NCBI GenBank assembly: GCA_017520505.1
Contig: JAFXFN010000011.1
Location: 1-64,000, forward strand
Source: Clostridia bacterium
Lineage (GTDB): Bacteria > Bacillota > Clostridia > Oscillospirales > CAG-272
Direction: 5' to 3'
Length of the DNA stretch: 64,000 nt
Shown piece by piece: positions 41,738 through 51,167 of the stretch (the stretch's first letter is position 1; each line of letters begins with the position of its first letter). The notes under the pieces were generated by a model. That model was not told the origin of the DNA and did no database searches. It saw only the letters and a list, made by a program, of their open reading frames with translations. Position numbers and translations under genes: made by a program.

Positions 41738-43270
41738 ATGGAGCAAAAAAATTATAACGGCGAAGGCTCAATAATCAAAAAGAATTTTTCGGGTGAAAAT
41801 CAGACGGAGGTTGTATGCGAATACACTCTGCCCGACTATTTTCCCGATATAAAGCGTATTTTACACGTCTTTTCAGATGTGCGTAAAACGGGAATGTATG
41901 TATCGGATGATAAGATCGAATATGAGGGCTGTGTAAGCTGCTCTGTGCTTTACAGAGGCGAAGACAAAAGCTTGCAGTGTGCTGAATTCAAAGCGGAATT
42001 TTCCGACCGCATACAGATAAAGGGTGAGAACGACGCTGTGTGCGACGTGGTATTTTCACCTAAAAATATGACCTTGCGAGCCTTGACACCACGCAAAGTA
42101 AGCCTTAAAGCGAGAATTGAGACACATACGGATGTATGGGAAGAGGAGCGCATCACACCTGAAATAAAAGGCGTAAGCAGTGAAGACAAAATTGAAAGGC
42201 TTACACAAAATATAGGCTTTTCAGAGATTTCCGTGTGTGAGGAAACGGGAATAGGTGTGTCAGAGGATATAAATGTACCTGACAATATGCCGACGGTGGA
42301 AAGAGTGATACACACGCTGATCCACCCGCATCAGACGGAAGTGAAGGGAGCAGAGGGAAAAGCATTTGTTCGTACGGAGCTTCGAGGCGCTGTTGTTTAC
42401 GAAACAGGTGATACTGCGGGAAAAATTGCAGTGATGCCCGTTAGTATTTCAGTGTCACATATCGTTCAATGCGAGAATATGACAGATGATTCCGTGTGCA
42501 TCGGTAAAATAAACGTATACGATATTACATCTGCCGTCACAGAAAACACAAACGGCGAAAAAAGAGTTATTGAGCTTGACTTTTTATACGATATAAAGAT
42601 ACTGTCAAGTACGGAAAAATTTGTCACGGCACCGTACGATATGTACGCTGTAGGATGTTCGGGATTTCCCGAATACAAAAGTATAAAATGCGATAAAAGT
42701 CCGTACTCTCTCAAGGGCAATTTCAGCGTCAATGCACAGCTTGAAAAGGACGTGTGTGAAAATATAACGGGGAATATTTCACTTTGTACAGGTAATGTTG
42801 AAAACGCCTCGTACAGTATAAACGACGGAAGACTTGTTTGCACGGGCACTTGTGATATCTGCGCTGTGTATGAGGGCGAGGGGTATGACAGCGTAAGGGT
42901 GTCTGTGCCGTTTAAAGGGGAAATAGACATTCCTCAAAAGAATCTTAACAAAGCGGTATGTGCCGTTTGCAGATGCGGTGACGTGAAGATAAGATATGAC
43001 GGTGAAAATTATTTTGCCGATACGGAAATATATGTCGATTCTGTTTTAAGCGAGGAGTGTAACTATAATGTTATACAAAGCATCGGCTTTGAAAATAAGG
43101 CTGACGGTGATAAAAGAGGCACGTTTACATTTTACTATCCCACAAGCGATGAGGGTGTGTGGGACGTTGCCAAAAAGTACGGTGTACCGACCGAGGTGAT
43201 AAAATCAGCAAACGGAATTTCTGACCTTATATCACACAAAAACGTAATACTCATACCTAAAAAGCACTAA
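41738..43270 (+). CDS. SPOCS (DUF3794) domain protein with C-terminal LysM
   Basis: 510 residues. DUF3794 segments cover about 20-430 (Y-T-L-P-D-Y-F-P-D-I at the start, then V-S-L-K-A-R-I-E-T near 125). A C-terminal LysM at about 460-508 has Y-P-T-S-D-E-G-V-W-D-V-A-K-K-Y-G-V and N-V-I-L-I-P. SPOCS proteins belong to spore coat or cortex morphogenesis, and LysM can bind peptidoglycan. The gene follows sigK by 59 bp and may be cotranscribed or SigK-controlled. Confidence 0.85.
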   Translation: MEQKNYNGEGSIIKKNFSGENQTEVVCEYTLPDYFPDIKRILHVFSDVRKTGMYVSDDKIEYEGCVSCSVLYRGEDKSLQCAEFKAEFSDRIQIKGENDAVCDVVFSPKNMTLRALTPRKVSLKARIETHTDVWEEERITPEIKGVSSEDKIERLTQNIGFSEISVCEETGIGVSEDINVPDNMPTVERVIHTLIHPHQTEVKGAEGKAFVRTELRGAVVYETGDTAGKIAVMPVSISVSHIVQCENMTDDSVCIGKINVYDITSAVTENTNGEKRVIELDFLYDIKILSSTEKFVTAPYDMYAVGCSGFPEYKSIKCDKSPYSLKGNFSVNAQLEKDVCENITGNISLCTGNVENASYSINDGRLVCTGTCDICAVYEGEGYDSVRVSVPFKGEIDIPQKNLNKAVCAVCRCGDVKIRYDGENYFADTEIYVDSVLSEECNYNVIQSIGFENKADGDKRGTFTFYYPTSDEGVWDVAKKYGVPTEVIKSANGISDLISHKNVILIPKKH

Positions 43271-43273
43271 AAC

Positions 43274-43318
43274 AATAAGGCCGTCACCGAATTTATAAAA
43301 TTCGGTGACGACCTTATC
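43274..43318. terminator. Bidirectional terminator
   Basis: ATAAGG(C)CGTCACCGAATTT pairs with AATTCGGTGACGACCTTAT around ATAA. It overlaps the last bases of the DUF1836 gene. Confidence 0.85.
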
Positions 43319-43817
43319 AGTCGTTCTTGCTATTCATATTTATCTCTGCAAATACGGTGTGTGCGAAAGAACGCACAGCGTATTTAAGCGCCAGAATGTT
43401 ACTGTCTGCGCTGTCGGGCTGAGCCATAGGCTCGTTGTCGGCAAGTGCGTGAAGCGCACAGTCAAGCTCATTACTGAACACCTCGTATACCTCACGCACG
43501 GTATACGTTTCAAAAAGACTGTCGAAAAGCTGTTTTATCTTGGCGATGGACAACACTCTTTTTAAAACGCATATCATAAGAAATCTTGCGAGATGCTCTT
43601 TGTTGTATCTTTTTTTGTCAGGGGAGGGAACGACCTTTTGCTTTACGTAGTTGTTAAGCATTGAAGATGTGATTCCGACCTCGTTTGTATCTGAAAAGAC
43701 ACCGAAAAATTTTTCTGCAAGCACCAGCACTTGATCCATATAAAGATCTATATCCGGAAGCATATCCCATGTGGGAGAATTAAATTTACACAATAATGAA
43801 GAATTCAAGCATTTCAC
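43317..43817 (-). CDS. DUF1836-family protein
   Basis: 166 residues. The family core is I-T-S-S-M-L-N-N-Y-V-K-Q-K-V-V-P-S-P near residue 55, then K-K-R-Y-N-K-E-H-L-A-R-F-L. The first half looks like a MerR-type winged helix, so DNA binding is plausible, but no target is known. It is convergent with the SPOCS gene. The ATG may start later, since residues before about 20 are not conserved. Confidence 0.82.
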   Translation of the reverse strand: MKCLNSSLLCKFNSPTWDMLPDIDLYMDQVLVLAEKFFGVFSDTNEVGITSSMLNNYVKQKVVPSPDKKRYNKEHLARFLMICVLKRVLSIAKIKQLFDSLFETYTVREVYEVFSNELDCALHALADNEPMAQPDSADSNILALKYAVRSFAHTVFAEINMNSKND

Positions 43818-43995
43818 CTCGTTGACTTATTATAAAGCATTATATCATCCGAGATGTATTATGTCAATATTTAATTTCAAAAACCTTGTATAAGCGTTTT
43901 TAAAAACGCATATGTGCGAATATTTACAAACAGTATGTGGAATTAATTTTTAAAATGATATATTATTTTATTATACTGTTTACATAGGTGAAGAA

Positions 43996-44883
43996 ATGAA
44001 TAATAGTGAAAATCTTTTGCGGCTTCTTATTAAAAAGCAAAGTGCGGAAGAACGCATATATGCTGTTGTGCGTGAGATGATGGATACTCTCTCTTTCGGC
44101 GAAAGTATAAAAAAAGAGGAATTTGCATACATTTTTGACAAATGTCTTGACGTTACGCTTCCCGATGCTGATTATCCCGAATATGAAAAAACAGCCGATA
44201 TAAACAAAAAACTGCTTCGCCTTACTGCCTGTTCGGTGCTTGATGATGTAGCACCGGGGAAAAGAAAGATAAGTGATTTTTTGCCTGAAGAAAAAAATAT
44301 ATCATCGGGCGGTACAGTATCATATTTAAAAAATACACTTTCAGATAAAGCGTATAAGCTTTTTTCAAAATATATCGATACCTCGGAAAGTATTTTTGCT
44401 CCCGACTTCAATTCCGCTTGTGAGGCGGTATACGACGGCAAAGCCGATTATTGCATACTGCCCATTGAAAACTCAACCGACGGAAGACTCGGCGGATTTT
44501 ACAATCTCATTTCAAAGTATGAGCTGTTTGTATGCCTCGGTGCGGATATTATGTCTAATGACGGAAACGTTCGCACAAGATTTGCCCTTTGTAAAAAGAA
44601 TACATCGGTATTTCAGTATCACAAACGAGAAAAGTCGCTTTATGCAGAGCTTGTTGTAAGTCCCGACTTTGAAAACACAATGTCAGATATTCTTTTCTAT
44701 GCTGACTTTTTCGGTGTGCAGACGGTAAAGACAGACTGTACCCCGGCGCTTTATTCAGACGGCGAATACAATATGTACGTAACCTTTTCGGCAGATGAAA
44801 GAAAGCTTGTGAAGCTGTTTTTGTTCTTCGCCTTGGAGCAGATAAGATATTCCGCAGTAGGTATATATACGGTAATAAGATAA
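43996..44883 (+). CDS. Protein with a prephenate-dehydratase-like domain
   Basis: 295 residues. The N-terminal about 100 residues are helical and unrecognised. From about 105 it resembles prephenate dehydratase: A-Y-K-L-F-S-K-Y, F-N-S-A-C-E-A-V-Y-D-G-K-A-D-Y, I-L-P-I-E-N-S-T-D-G-R-L-G near 155 and V-R-T-R-F-A-L near 190, the T-R-F motif with the catalytic Thr. The G-P-x-G-T-F/Y-S start motif is degraded. There is no ACT domain and no aromatic pathway gene nearby, so it may be a repurposed paralogue. Confidence 0.65.
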   Translation: MNNSENLLRLLIKKQSAEERIYAVVREMMDTLSFGESIKKEEFAYIFDKCLDVTLPDADYPEYEKTADINKKLLRLTACSVLDDVAPGKRKISDFLPEEKNISSGGTVSYLKNTLSDKAYKLFSKYIDTSESIFAPDFNSACEAVYDGKADYCILPIENSTDGRLGGFYNLISKYELFVCLGADIMSNDGNVRTRFALCKKNTSVFQYHKREKSLYAELVVSPDFENTMSDILFYADFFGVQTVKTDCTPALYSDGEYNMYVTFSADERKLVKLFLFFALEQIRYSAVGIYTVIR

Positions 44884-44915
44884 AAAAGTTGGCTCATTGA
44901 GCCAACTTTTTATTT
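44884..44915. terminator. Bidirectional terminator
   Basis: AAAAAGTTGGCTCA pairs with TGAGCCAACTTTTT. It lies between convergent genes. Confidence 0.88.
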
Positions 44916-44919
44916 TTTA

Positions 44920-45450
44920 TCAATCTTCGGGAGCAAGCAGACCGTATTCATTTTCACGGCGCTTGTAGATAACATTTGTCTTTTCTGTATCTGCATTTAC
45001 GAAAACGAAGAACTGATGTCCCAAAAGGTTCATTTGCAAAATTGCTTCATCAACCGACATAGGACGTGCAGGGAAGGTCTTTTCTCTTATCTTGTAAGGA
45101 GCATTGTCTTCCTCGTCATCTTCCTCAATATCGTATACAGCATGGTCAAAATAAGTGTCACGCAGACGCTTTTGAAGCCGTGTTTTATTTTTTCTTATCT
45201 GACGTTCAATTATATCGACCGCATTATCCAAAGCATTTCTGAAGGTATCGCTTTCTTCTTCTGCACGGAATAATGTGCCTCCGACCGTTATTGTAAGCTC
45301 CAGAATTTCTTTTTTACGTTCTCTTGAAAGAACGACCGTTGCGGAAGCGTTGTTATTGAAAAACTTATCAAATTTCTCAAGCTTCTTTTCAATGATTGCT
45401 TTCAGATCATCGGTAACGGTAATTTGTTTTGCCACTATCAATGTTTTCAT
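44920..45450 (-). CDS. hpf: Long-form ribosome hibernation promoting factor
   Basis: 176 residues. The N-terminal S30AE domain (about 1-100; L-E-K-F-D-K-F-F, A-T-V-V-L-S-R and D-N-A-V-D-I-I-E-R-Q-I) binds the small ribosomal subunit. A C-terminal dimerisation domain (P-M-S-V-D-E-A-I-L-Q-M-N-L-L-G-H-Q-F-F-V-F) defines the long form that makes 100S dimers. The gene is single, with a near-consensus promoter. Confidence 0.95.
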   Translation of the reverse strand: MKTLIVAKQITVTDDLKAIIEKKLEKFDKFFNNNASATVVLSRERKKEILELTITVGGTLFRAEEESDTFRNALDNAVDIIERQIRKNKTRLQKRLRDTYFDHAVYDIEEDDEEDNAPYKIREKTFPARPMSVDEAILQMNLLGHQFFVFVNADTEKTNVIYKRRENEYGLLAPED

Positions 45451-45506
45451 AGAAAAACCACCTTTACGAGAAATTGCAAAATATTCGGCTTCTATCTTGC
45501 ATTTTT

Positions 45507-45535
45507 ACTATAGCATATTTCTGTGTAAAAATCAA
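45507..45535 (-). promoter_or_regulatory. Promoter of hpf
   Basis: Minus-strand TTGATT (45535-45530), 17-bp spacer, TATAGT (45512-45507). Confidence 0.7.
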
Positions 45536-45559
45536 TAGTTTTTAACAATAATTCAATTA

Positions 45560-46483
45560 TTATTTAGTTATTTTTAATAATTTTTCGAGGTTTTCGTCTG
45601 AAATTTCGGTCAAAGTGTCGCATTTTCTCAGATTCCAACGCTCAATATGGGTAAGCTTTTCGCCGGGAGCAATATCGTGAAGGGCGCTGAGTGACTCAAG
45701 CTCAAAGAAATTTTTACCCGTGAAAAATTCACAGTATACATCGCCATCGGGATAAACCGCATCGTTTTCTATATCGAATTCCTTTGTGAAAAGCACACCG
45801 TCTTTGTAATAATATACTGTACCGCTGTCACAGTCGGTCGCTATTTTGAAGTCACTCTTTGCAAATCTGTCCTGCTTTACGGCAAGATATTTGTCAAGCA
45901 GGTGCAGACGCTCGTCGGTAAGTGATGTGTAAGACCAGATAACGAGCTTTTTGTTAGGCAAAAGCCCCATATCCTTATCATTAAGCTTTACGAAGCCCAC
46001 GCCGTCCTTTGCCATTACCGAAAGTGCCCATACAGCACCGTTGAGAGCTTTGTCCGTTATGTTTTTGACCGTGTTGTGTACAGTGACACCGCCGTTTTCA
46101 AATACGAGCTTCAGCTCAGCCGACACAAGTCCGCCCTTGTAGGGAAGCTGTGTGAATGTTACGGTATTATCCGATATTTCGTATTCAATGGGTGAGTTGT
46201 CGGGGTTGTACGTAAGGGGATATTCCTCGGGCGACATCCAGATTCTGTGACCGCCGTAAATATACCACGCCGTGTCCTTGCCGAATGTGTCTTCAAATTC
46301 AGCATCTGTTCTTTTTGTTTCTCTGTCAATGTCCTCGAAAAAGAGGTTTTCACAGCCGTCTATCGACATATATATCACTCTCGGACCTACGTCAAGCGTT
46401 ACGCCGAGGGTAATATCACCATCTTCGATAAACATTGTTTTTCCGTAATTTTTGTAGCTTTCAATTCTTGTTTTCATAATCAT
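45560..46483 (-). CDS. DUF4380-like, aldose-epimerase-fold protein
   Basis: About 307 residues. Beta-rich, with G-P-R-V-I-Y, Y-G-G-H-R-I-W-M-S-P-E-E near residue 75 and T-F-T-Q-L-P. These match DUF4380/galactose-mutarotase-like proteins, which may act on sugars. Overlaps the upstream binding-protein gene by ATGA; the second ATG at 46477 is also possible. Confidence 0.7.
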   Translation of the reverse strand: MIMKTRIESYKNYGKTMFIEDGDITLGVTLDVGPRVIYMSIDGCENLFFEDIDRETKRTDAEFEDTFGKDTAWYIYGGHRIWMSPEEYPLTYNPDNSPIEYEISDNTVTFTQLPYKGGLVSAELKLVFENGGVTVHNTVKNITDKALNGAVWALSVMAKDGVGFVKLNDKDMGLLPNKKLVIWSYTSLTDERLHLLDKYLAVKQDRFAKSDFKIATDCDSGTVYYYKDGVLFTKEFDIENDAVYPDGDVYCEFFTGKNFFELESLSALHDIAPGEKLTHIERWNLRKCDTLTEISDENLEKLLKITK

Positions 46484-47427
46484 TCCGCCGTTCCTATAAA
46501 TTTTGCTATTTGATAAAGTGCATCTGTCAGTGACGGTGCAGGTCTTACAGCAGGCATTGTGCTGTCATAAAGAAAAACCTGACCGTTTTTGCAAGCGGAG
46601 ATATTTTCAAAATCCTTCCTCTTGCGTATATCGTTTGCGGAAAATTTTTCCGCCTCAACGAAGCTTATTATTATTTCGGGGTTGGTTTGCAGCATCGTGC
46701 TTGCATCCACATTTACGGTTTCCTCCGATTCGTTTGTGAAAACATTTTCACCGCCCGCAAGCGTGATAAGCTCACCTATCATACTGCCTGCACTGTATGC
46801 GAAATATTTGTCGGGAGTACCGCCCTCAGCGTAAACCTTACGCTTTATTTTTGCCTTTGCGGCAAGTGCCTTGACAACGCTTATATCATCTCTTATATCC
46901 TTTATGATGGTTTCCGCAAGGTCTGATTTGAATGTTACAGCACCTGCAAGACGGATATTTGCTTCTGCGGTGGCAACACCGCCCTTGTCTGAAAATACAA
47001 ATACATTGAAGCCTTCGTTTTTGAGCGCTTCTGCATCTGTTCCGCCATCCTCCGACGAGAATATGACCGTATCTATTCCGAGGCTTTTCAAGGCATCGGG
47101 AGTGATAAATCCGCTGCTTGAAACTCTTGCGGATGACGGCATTCCCGAAAGCTCCTTACACTCTGCCGAGCAGGACTTTATGAGTCTTCCCGCGCCAAGC
47201 TCGACAATTATTTCAGCCGCACTCGGCGATGAAACGTAAATTCCCGAAGGTGCTTTTTCGAGAATATACGAGTTTCCCGAAAAATCCGAAACGGTTATAC
47301 TGTACTCGTTTACCTTTGCACGTTCTTCCTTTTTGTAATAATCCACCGAAAGATAACGGCAGGAGGAAAGTGTTCCCGAGAAGAGAGCAAAAAGCAGTAG
47401 AAAAGAAATCAAACGCTTAATTTTCAT
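46480..47427 (-). CDS. Iron-siderophore/cobalamin-type ABC substrate-binding lipoprotein
   Basis: 315 residues. The signal ends G-T-L-S-S-C. The domain is PF01497-like: P-S-G-I-Y-V-S-S-P-S-A-A-E-I-I-V-E-L-G-A near residue 62, then G-I-D-T-V-I-F-S-S near 115 and Y-S-A-G-S-M-I-G-E-L-I-T near 215. No permease or ATPase is beside it. The ligand could be a siderophore, haem or corrinoid. It is coupled to the DUF4380-like gene, an odd pairing. Confidence 0.78.
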   Translation of the reverse strand: MKIKRLISFLLLFALFSGTLSSCRYLSVDYYKKEERAKVNEYSITVSDFSGNSYILEKAPSGIYVSSPSAAEIIVELGAGRLIKSCSAECKELSGMPSSARVSSSGFITPDALKSLGIDTVIFSSEDGGTDAEALKNEGFNVFVFSDKGGVATAEANIRLAGAVTFKSDLAETIIKDIRDDISVVKALAAKAKIKRKVYAEGGTPDKYFAYSAGSMIGELITLAGGENVFTNESEETVNVDASTMLQTNPEIIISFVEAEKFSANDIRKRKDFENISACKNGQVFLYDSTMPAVRPAPSLTDALYQIAKFIGTAE

Positions 47428-47497
47428 ATTGAATCAACCCTTTTTTGTATGTAAGTTAGTAATATGGATAAAATCCTGTTATACAGGAGGGATTTTC

Positions 47498-47662
47498 GTG
47501 GTTATTAAAAGATATATAGAACAACTGCCCGTTGAATACAGTGAGCTTTCAACAAAGACTGTTTCATCTGACAAAATACAAATGGCAATACAAACGGCTC
47601 AAAAACGCACCGTAACGGAAAAAGAAGTAAAAGAAAATGAAAAACACAGCGAAACAGCGTAA
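47498..47662 (+). CDS. Small protein upstream of the serine recombinase
   Basis: 54 residues, GTG start 7 nt after AGGAGG. The sequence V-V-I-K-R-Y-I-E-Q-L-P-V-E-Y, a Thr/Ser/Lys-rich middle and a charged Lys/Glu tail give no family. It overlaps the recombinase start by 26 bp, so the two are coupled. It may be a recombinase cofactor, such as a directionality factor, but this is inference. Confidence 0.55.
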   Translation: MVIKRYIEQLPVEYSELSTKTVSSDKIQMAIQTAQKRTVTEKEVKENEKHSETA

Positions 47663-49013
47663 AACAGCACTTTACATCCGTGTTTCAACAGACGCCCAAA
47701 GAGAGGAGGGCTATTCCGTTGAAGCGCAAACGGAAATGCTTAAAGGATATTGCCAAAGCAAGGAAATAAAAAATTACAGCTTATACATCGACGGCGGATA
47801 TTCGGGTGCTAACATAGACCGTCCCGAAATGAAAAGACTTATCGGCGATATAAAAGAGGGAGGTGTTGAGTGTGTTGCCGTATATAAGCTTGACAGACTT
47901 TCAAGAAGCCAGAAGGACACGCTTTATCTCATTGAAGATGTGCTTTTGCCCAATGGCACAAGCTTTGTGTCGCTTCGTGAAAATATGGACACATCAACGC
48001 CTATCGGCCGTGCGATGCTCGGTATAATGTCGGCTTTTGCACAGCTTGAAAGAGAAACGATAAAGGAACGCACAAGTCTCGGTATGCGTGAGCGTGTCAA
48101 AAGCGGCTTGTGGCCCGGAGGCGGAAGAACTCCGTTCGGGTATGATTATGACAAAAGCACGGGCAAGCTTATCCCGAATGAAGATGCCGAAGTCGTAAGG
48201 CAGGTATATTCGCTTTATTTGCAGGGATATTCCACTCTGAAGATAGCAAAGCTTACAGGACTGAAATACGAAAGACTCGCAATACAGATACTGAAGCGCA
48301 AAACGAATATCGGCAGTATCGTATATAACGGTGTTGAGTATAAAAACTGCCACGAGCCGATAATATCGGAAAGCGTATTTTATTCAGCGCAGGCTGAAAT
48401 GAAGCGCAGAAGCCTGAAAAGCGCACGCACCTCGAAATCTCTTTTGTCGGGGCTTATAATATGCGGTGTTTGCGGAGCAAAAATGCGTTATCAGAAATGG
48501 AGTGGGGGAAAATATAAAATATACTGCTACTCACAGGATAAATCAAAATCACATCTTGCCAAGGACGGTGTTTGCGATAACGTAAAGGTATCGGCAGATG
48601 AGCTTGAAAAAATCGTGCTTGATGATATATTTTCTCTGAAATTTGAAGAAAAAGACGTTGCAAATGCAGATGTGGATATTCTTGATGTGCTTGAAAAAAC
48701 CAAAAACGCTGTCAAAAAGAAGCTTTCACGTTTGTACGAGCTGTATTCCGAGGATGATGATGACGTTCTTATCGATGAAATAAACCGCCGAAAGCGTGAG
48801 CTTGCGGAAATTGAAGAAAAAATACATTCGGAAAAGGAAAACAGAAGTATATCGCAAGCATCTATGGAGCAGCTCAAAAAGCTCGGCGCTTTGCAGGGAG
48901 TGTGGAAAACGATGTCTCTTGAAGAAAAGCAAAGCGTTCTGCGTGAGCTTATAGATAAAATAGTTATAACATACGAAACCGTGGAGATATTTTATACAGG
49001 AAATATAAGATAG
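47637..49013 (+). CDS. Large serine recombinase
   Basis: 458 residues. The resolvase domain has the nucleophile Ser17 in Y-I-R-V-S-T-D-A-Q, plus Y-K-L-D-R-L-S-R-S-Q and G-R-A-M-L-G-I-M-S-A-F-A-Q-L-E-R-E. The recombinase DNA-binding domain begins near G-G-R-T-P-F-G-Y. A zinc ribbon C-G-V-C-G-A-K-M and a Glu/Lys-rich coiled coil at about 350-415 complete the LSR layout. All key residues are present, so it may be active. No phage genes or att repeats were seen beside it. Confidence 0.92.
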   Translation: MKNTAKQRKTALYIRVSTDAQREEGYSVEAQTEMLKGYCQSKEIKNYSLYIDGGYSGANIDRPEMKRLIGDIKEGGVECVAVYKLDRLSRSQKDTLYLIEDVLLPNGTSFVSLRENMDTSTPIGRAMLGIMSAFAQLERETIKERTSLGMRERVKSGLWPGGGRTPFGYDYDKSTGKLIPNEDAEVVRQVYSLYLQGYSTLKIAKLTGLKYERLAIQILKRKTNIGSIVYNGVEYKNCHEPIISESVFYSAQAEMKRRSLKSARTSKSLLSGLIICGVCGAKMRYQKWSGGKYKIYCYSQDKSKSHLAKDGVCDNVKVSADELEKIVLDDIFSLKFEEKDVANADVDILDVLEKTKNAVKKKLSRLYELYSEDDDDVLIDEINRRKRELAEIEEKIHSEKENRSISQASMEQLKKLGALQGVWKTMSLEEKQSVLRELIDKIVITYETVEIFYTGNIR

Positions 49014-49016
49014 GCT

Positions 49017-49046
49017 CACATAGGGCTTTATTAAAAGCCCTATGTG
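49017..49046. terminator. Hairpin between convergent genes
   Basis: CACATAGGGCTT pairs perfectly with AAGCCCTATGTG. T runs are weak on both strands. Confidence 0.65.
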
Positions 49047-49054
49047 ATAAGATA

Positions 49055-51007
49055 TCATTCAGCCTTTTCTTTATTTTCTTTTTTTGTGCCTTTGCCGGTG
49101 TAGATATATAAGAATACCACAAAGCCTACAGCCACAACAACCGTTACGATTATCGCAGCTATCCACATCGCAGACATACCGCTGCTTTTCTTTTCATCGT
49201 CGGGCGCATCTGTAACCGCACCTGCAGGGATGGACGGTTCTTCTGTTACGTTATCTTCTGTAACAGCATCGGTTGAGGGAGCTTCTGTTTCCGCTTCGGG
49301 ATCATCGAGTGTTCCTGTGTGTCCTGTTTCTGTTACGAAAACGATGTTGTGTATAATGAAGTTGTCACCGCCCGGCATATTCGCGGCAAGGTAAACATCG
49401 CCCATATACTGTGTGTCGATAGAAAGCTTTACGATCCTGCGCCAAAGACTTTCACCGTTGCCGCTTCTCAAAGCTTCATAACCAATATCAAACGCTTCTT
49501 TACTTCCCGATGAGAAATCCTTGTCGGGAGATGTTGAAAGACCGAGACCTGCATAATTTCCGTTGACGCTTGCCTTGAAGTCGCCCTTTGTGGAATAGTC
49601 TATGTATGCATAATCGTACTTTGAAAGATTGATGCGTCCGAGGTCGATAACCGACTTGGGTGTTCCCTTAACGACACGCCATGATATATTGTCTTCATCA
49701 GATTTCATAACAAGGCCGTCGCCTCTGGAAATGTTTTTAAGCTCGTAAATATCGTATGATTCAACAGACTCATTCTTGAGAAGTGAGCTTGCAACAAACT
49801 CACCGCCCGTTGGTGCAGGGCATTTATCCTTAGGCATTCCCTCATATACGGGAATGAGGAAGGAGATTGCGGAATCGAGAAATCCGTTTTCGGCATAAGC
49901 ACGGTACATTGTGTTACCCTCGCTCGTTGCCGCTGTGACGTTCTGCATATACTGTCCCCAGAAATTCTTTTGTGAACGTGCATCTACGTTGAATTTCTGA
50001 AGATAAGGAATGTTCTGGTATATGCTTATGTATTTTTCCTTTACTTTAAGCGAACCGCCGTAAAGTGCCTTCCATCTTGTGTTCCACGAGGGGTTACCGC
50101 CCCACTGTGACGCCATAACGGGTGTGCCCTCGATTGCCTCTGTCATACCGCCACGGAATATTTCAAAATATCCCGTGCCTGCTGAACCCATATTGAAGTA
50201 GTTATAATATCCGTTGTATTTCTTTGATTCGGCAAGTGTAAAGCCCGTTGAGGGAGCGTTTATGAGATTGCCGTTTTCATCAGTCTTTGAATATTTACCG
50301 CTTCCGTTATCGTAGTAATACCACATTCTGTCACCGCAAGCACCCGTGATAAGAGGGGATTTGCCCGTGCCTTGCTCCTGTCTTATACGTGAAGCAAGAA
50401 AAACAGGATTAACGCCGACTTCTTTACCCGTGTTATAGAAAAATTCGGCATACGTTGTATTGGAATATTTGTCATCGAGCTTTGCGTTTTCCATAAATGT
50501 TCCGCTGATAGCCGCTTCAACTGCTTCGAGTGTTATTCCGTCTGCCCACGAAAGCTCAAGAAAACGGAAGATGCTCTTTTCAGTTAAGAAGTTTCTGGGG
50601 TCCATTTCATATTCAACAGCTGCACGTGAAGCCTTGTACCAGCCTGAATCGTAGAGATTTATATGCGAAAAATCTCTGTAAGCGGAGTTTGAGCGTGAGC
50701 AGAGATTTCTCTTGATTTCCGCATCGTATTCCTGATATACAACGTAATCCCACGTGTATGCGGAGTCCTTGCCCTGCTGACGGCTTATGTCGGTGACAAG
50801 CAATGGCTCAAACGTCCAATCCTTGTACGTTTTGTGCAAAGCAAGAAGCGATGGAAGATAATCGTCGGGAAATCCCTTGTCTTTCAGCGACTGCATATAT
50901 GCTTCGTCCTCTGCATTTGCCGCCAAAACGGAAACGGGGGATGCGAATACGCAAAGCACCGTAATGAGCGCAAGCGTAAATGATGATATTTTTTTTATAA
51001 GACTCAT
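49055..51007 (-). CDS. Secreted GH73-like N-acetylglucosaminidase with membrane anchor
   Basis: About 650 residues. A signal peptide (to A-N-A at about 31) precedes F-P-D-D-Y-L-P-S-L-L-A-L-H. The glucosaminidase-like domain (about 100-340) has F-F-Y-N-T-G-K-E-V-G-V-N-P and R-I-R-Q-E-Q-G-T-G, with a Glu in the expected catalytic place. A second beta-rich domain spans about 400-560. A Glu/Thr/Pro stalk, one transmembrane helix and a Lys-rich tail follow, as in the protein at 13894. It probably cuts peptidoglycan at the surface. The ATG at 51007 is preferred over a TTG at 51010. Confidence 0.82.
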   Translation of the reverse strand: MSLIKKISSFTLALITVLCVFASPVSVLAANAEDEAYMQSLKDKGFPDDYLPSLLALHKTYKDWTFEPLLVTDISRQQGKDSAYTWDYVVYQEYDAEIKRNLCSRSNSAYRDFSHINLYDSGWYKASRAAVEYEMDPRNFLTEKSIFRFLELSWADGITLEAVEAAISGTFMENAKLDDKYSNTTYAEFFYNTGKEVGVNPVFLASRIRQEQGTGKSPLITGACGDRMWYYYDNGSGKYSKTDENGNLINAPSTGFTLAESKKYNGYYNYFNMGSAGTGYFEIFRGGMTEAIEGTPVMASQWGGNPSWNTRWKALYGGSLKVKEKYISIYQNIPYLQKFNVDARSQKNFWGQYMQNVTAATSEGNTMYRAYAENGFLDSAISFLIPVYEGMPKDKCPAPTGGEFVASSLLKNESVESYDIYELKNISRGDGLVMKSDEDNISWRVVKGTPKSVIDLGRINLSKYDYAYIDYSTKGDFKASVNGNYAGLGLSTSPDKDFSSGSKEAFDIGYEALRSGNGESLWRRIVKLSIDTQYMGDVYLAANMPGGDNFIIHNIVFVTETGHTGTLDDPEAETEAPSTDAVTEDNVTEEPSIPAGAVTDAPDDEKKSSGMSAMWIAAIIVTVVVAVGFVVFLYIYTGKGTKKENKEKAE

Positions 51008-51130
51008 CAAATTTTACCATCCTTTTAAAATTAGATATGACAAATATAATATATATTTATACTATATCATAATATTACAAATTTTGCAACTGTTTTTTTG
51101 CGTAAATGCTGTTTGGGCAATGTGAAAAAA

Positions 51131-51161
51131 ACGGCATCACGGTTTTCGACCGTGATGCCGT
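51131..51161 (-). terminator. Terminator of the GH3 gene
   Basis: ACGGCATCACGG (51131-51142) pairs with CCGTGATGCCGT (51150-51161); the minus strand continues with a long T run. Confidence 0.88.
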
Positions 51162-51167
51162 GATTTA

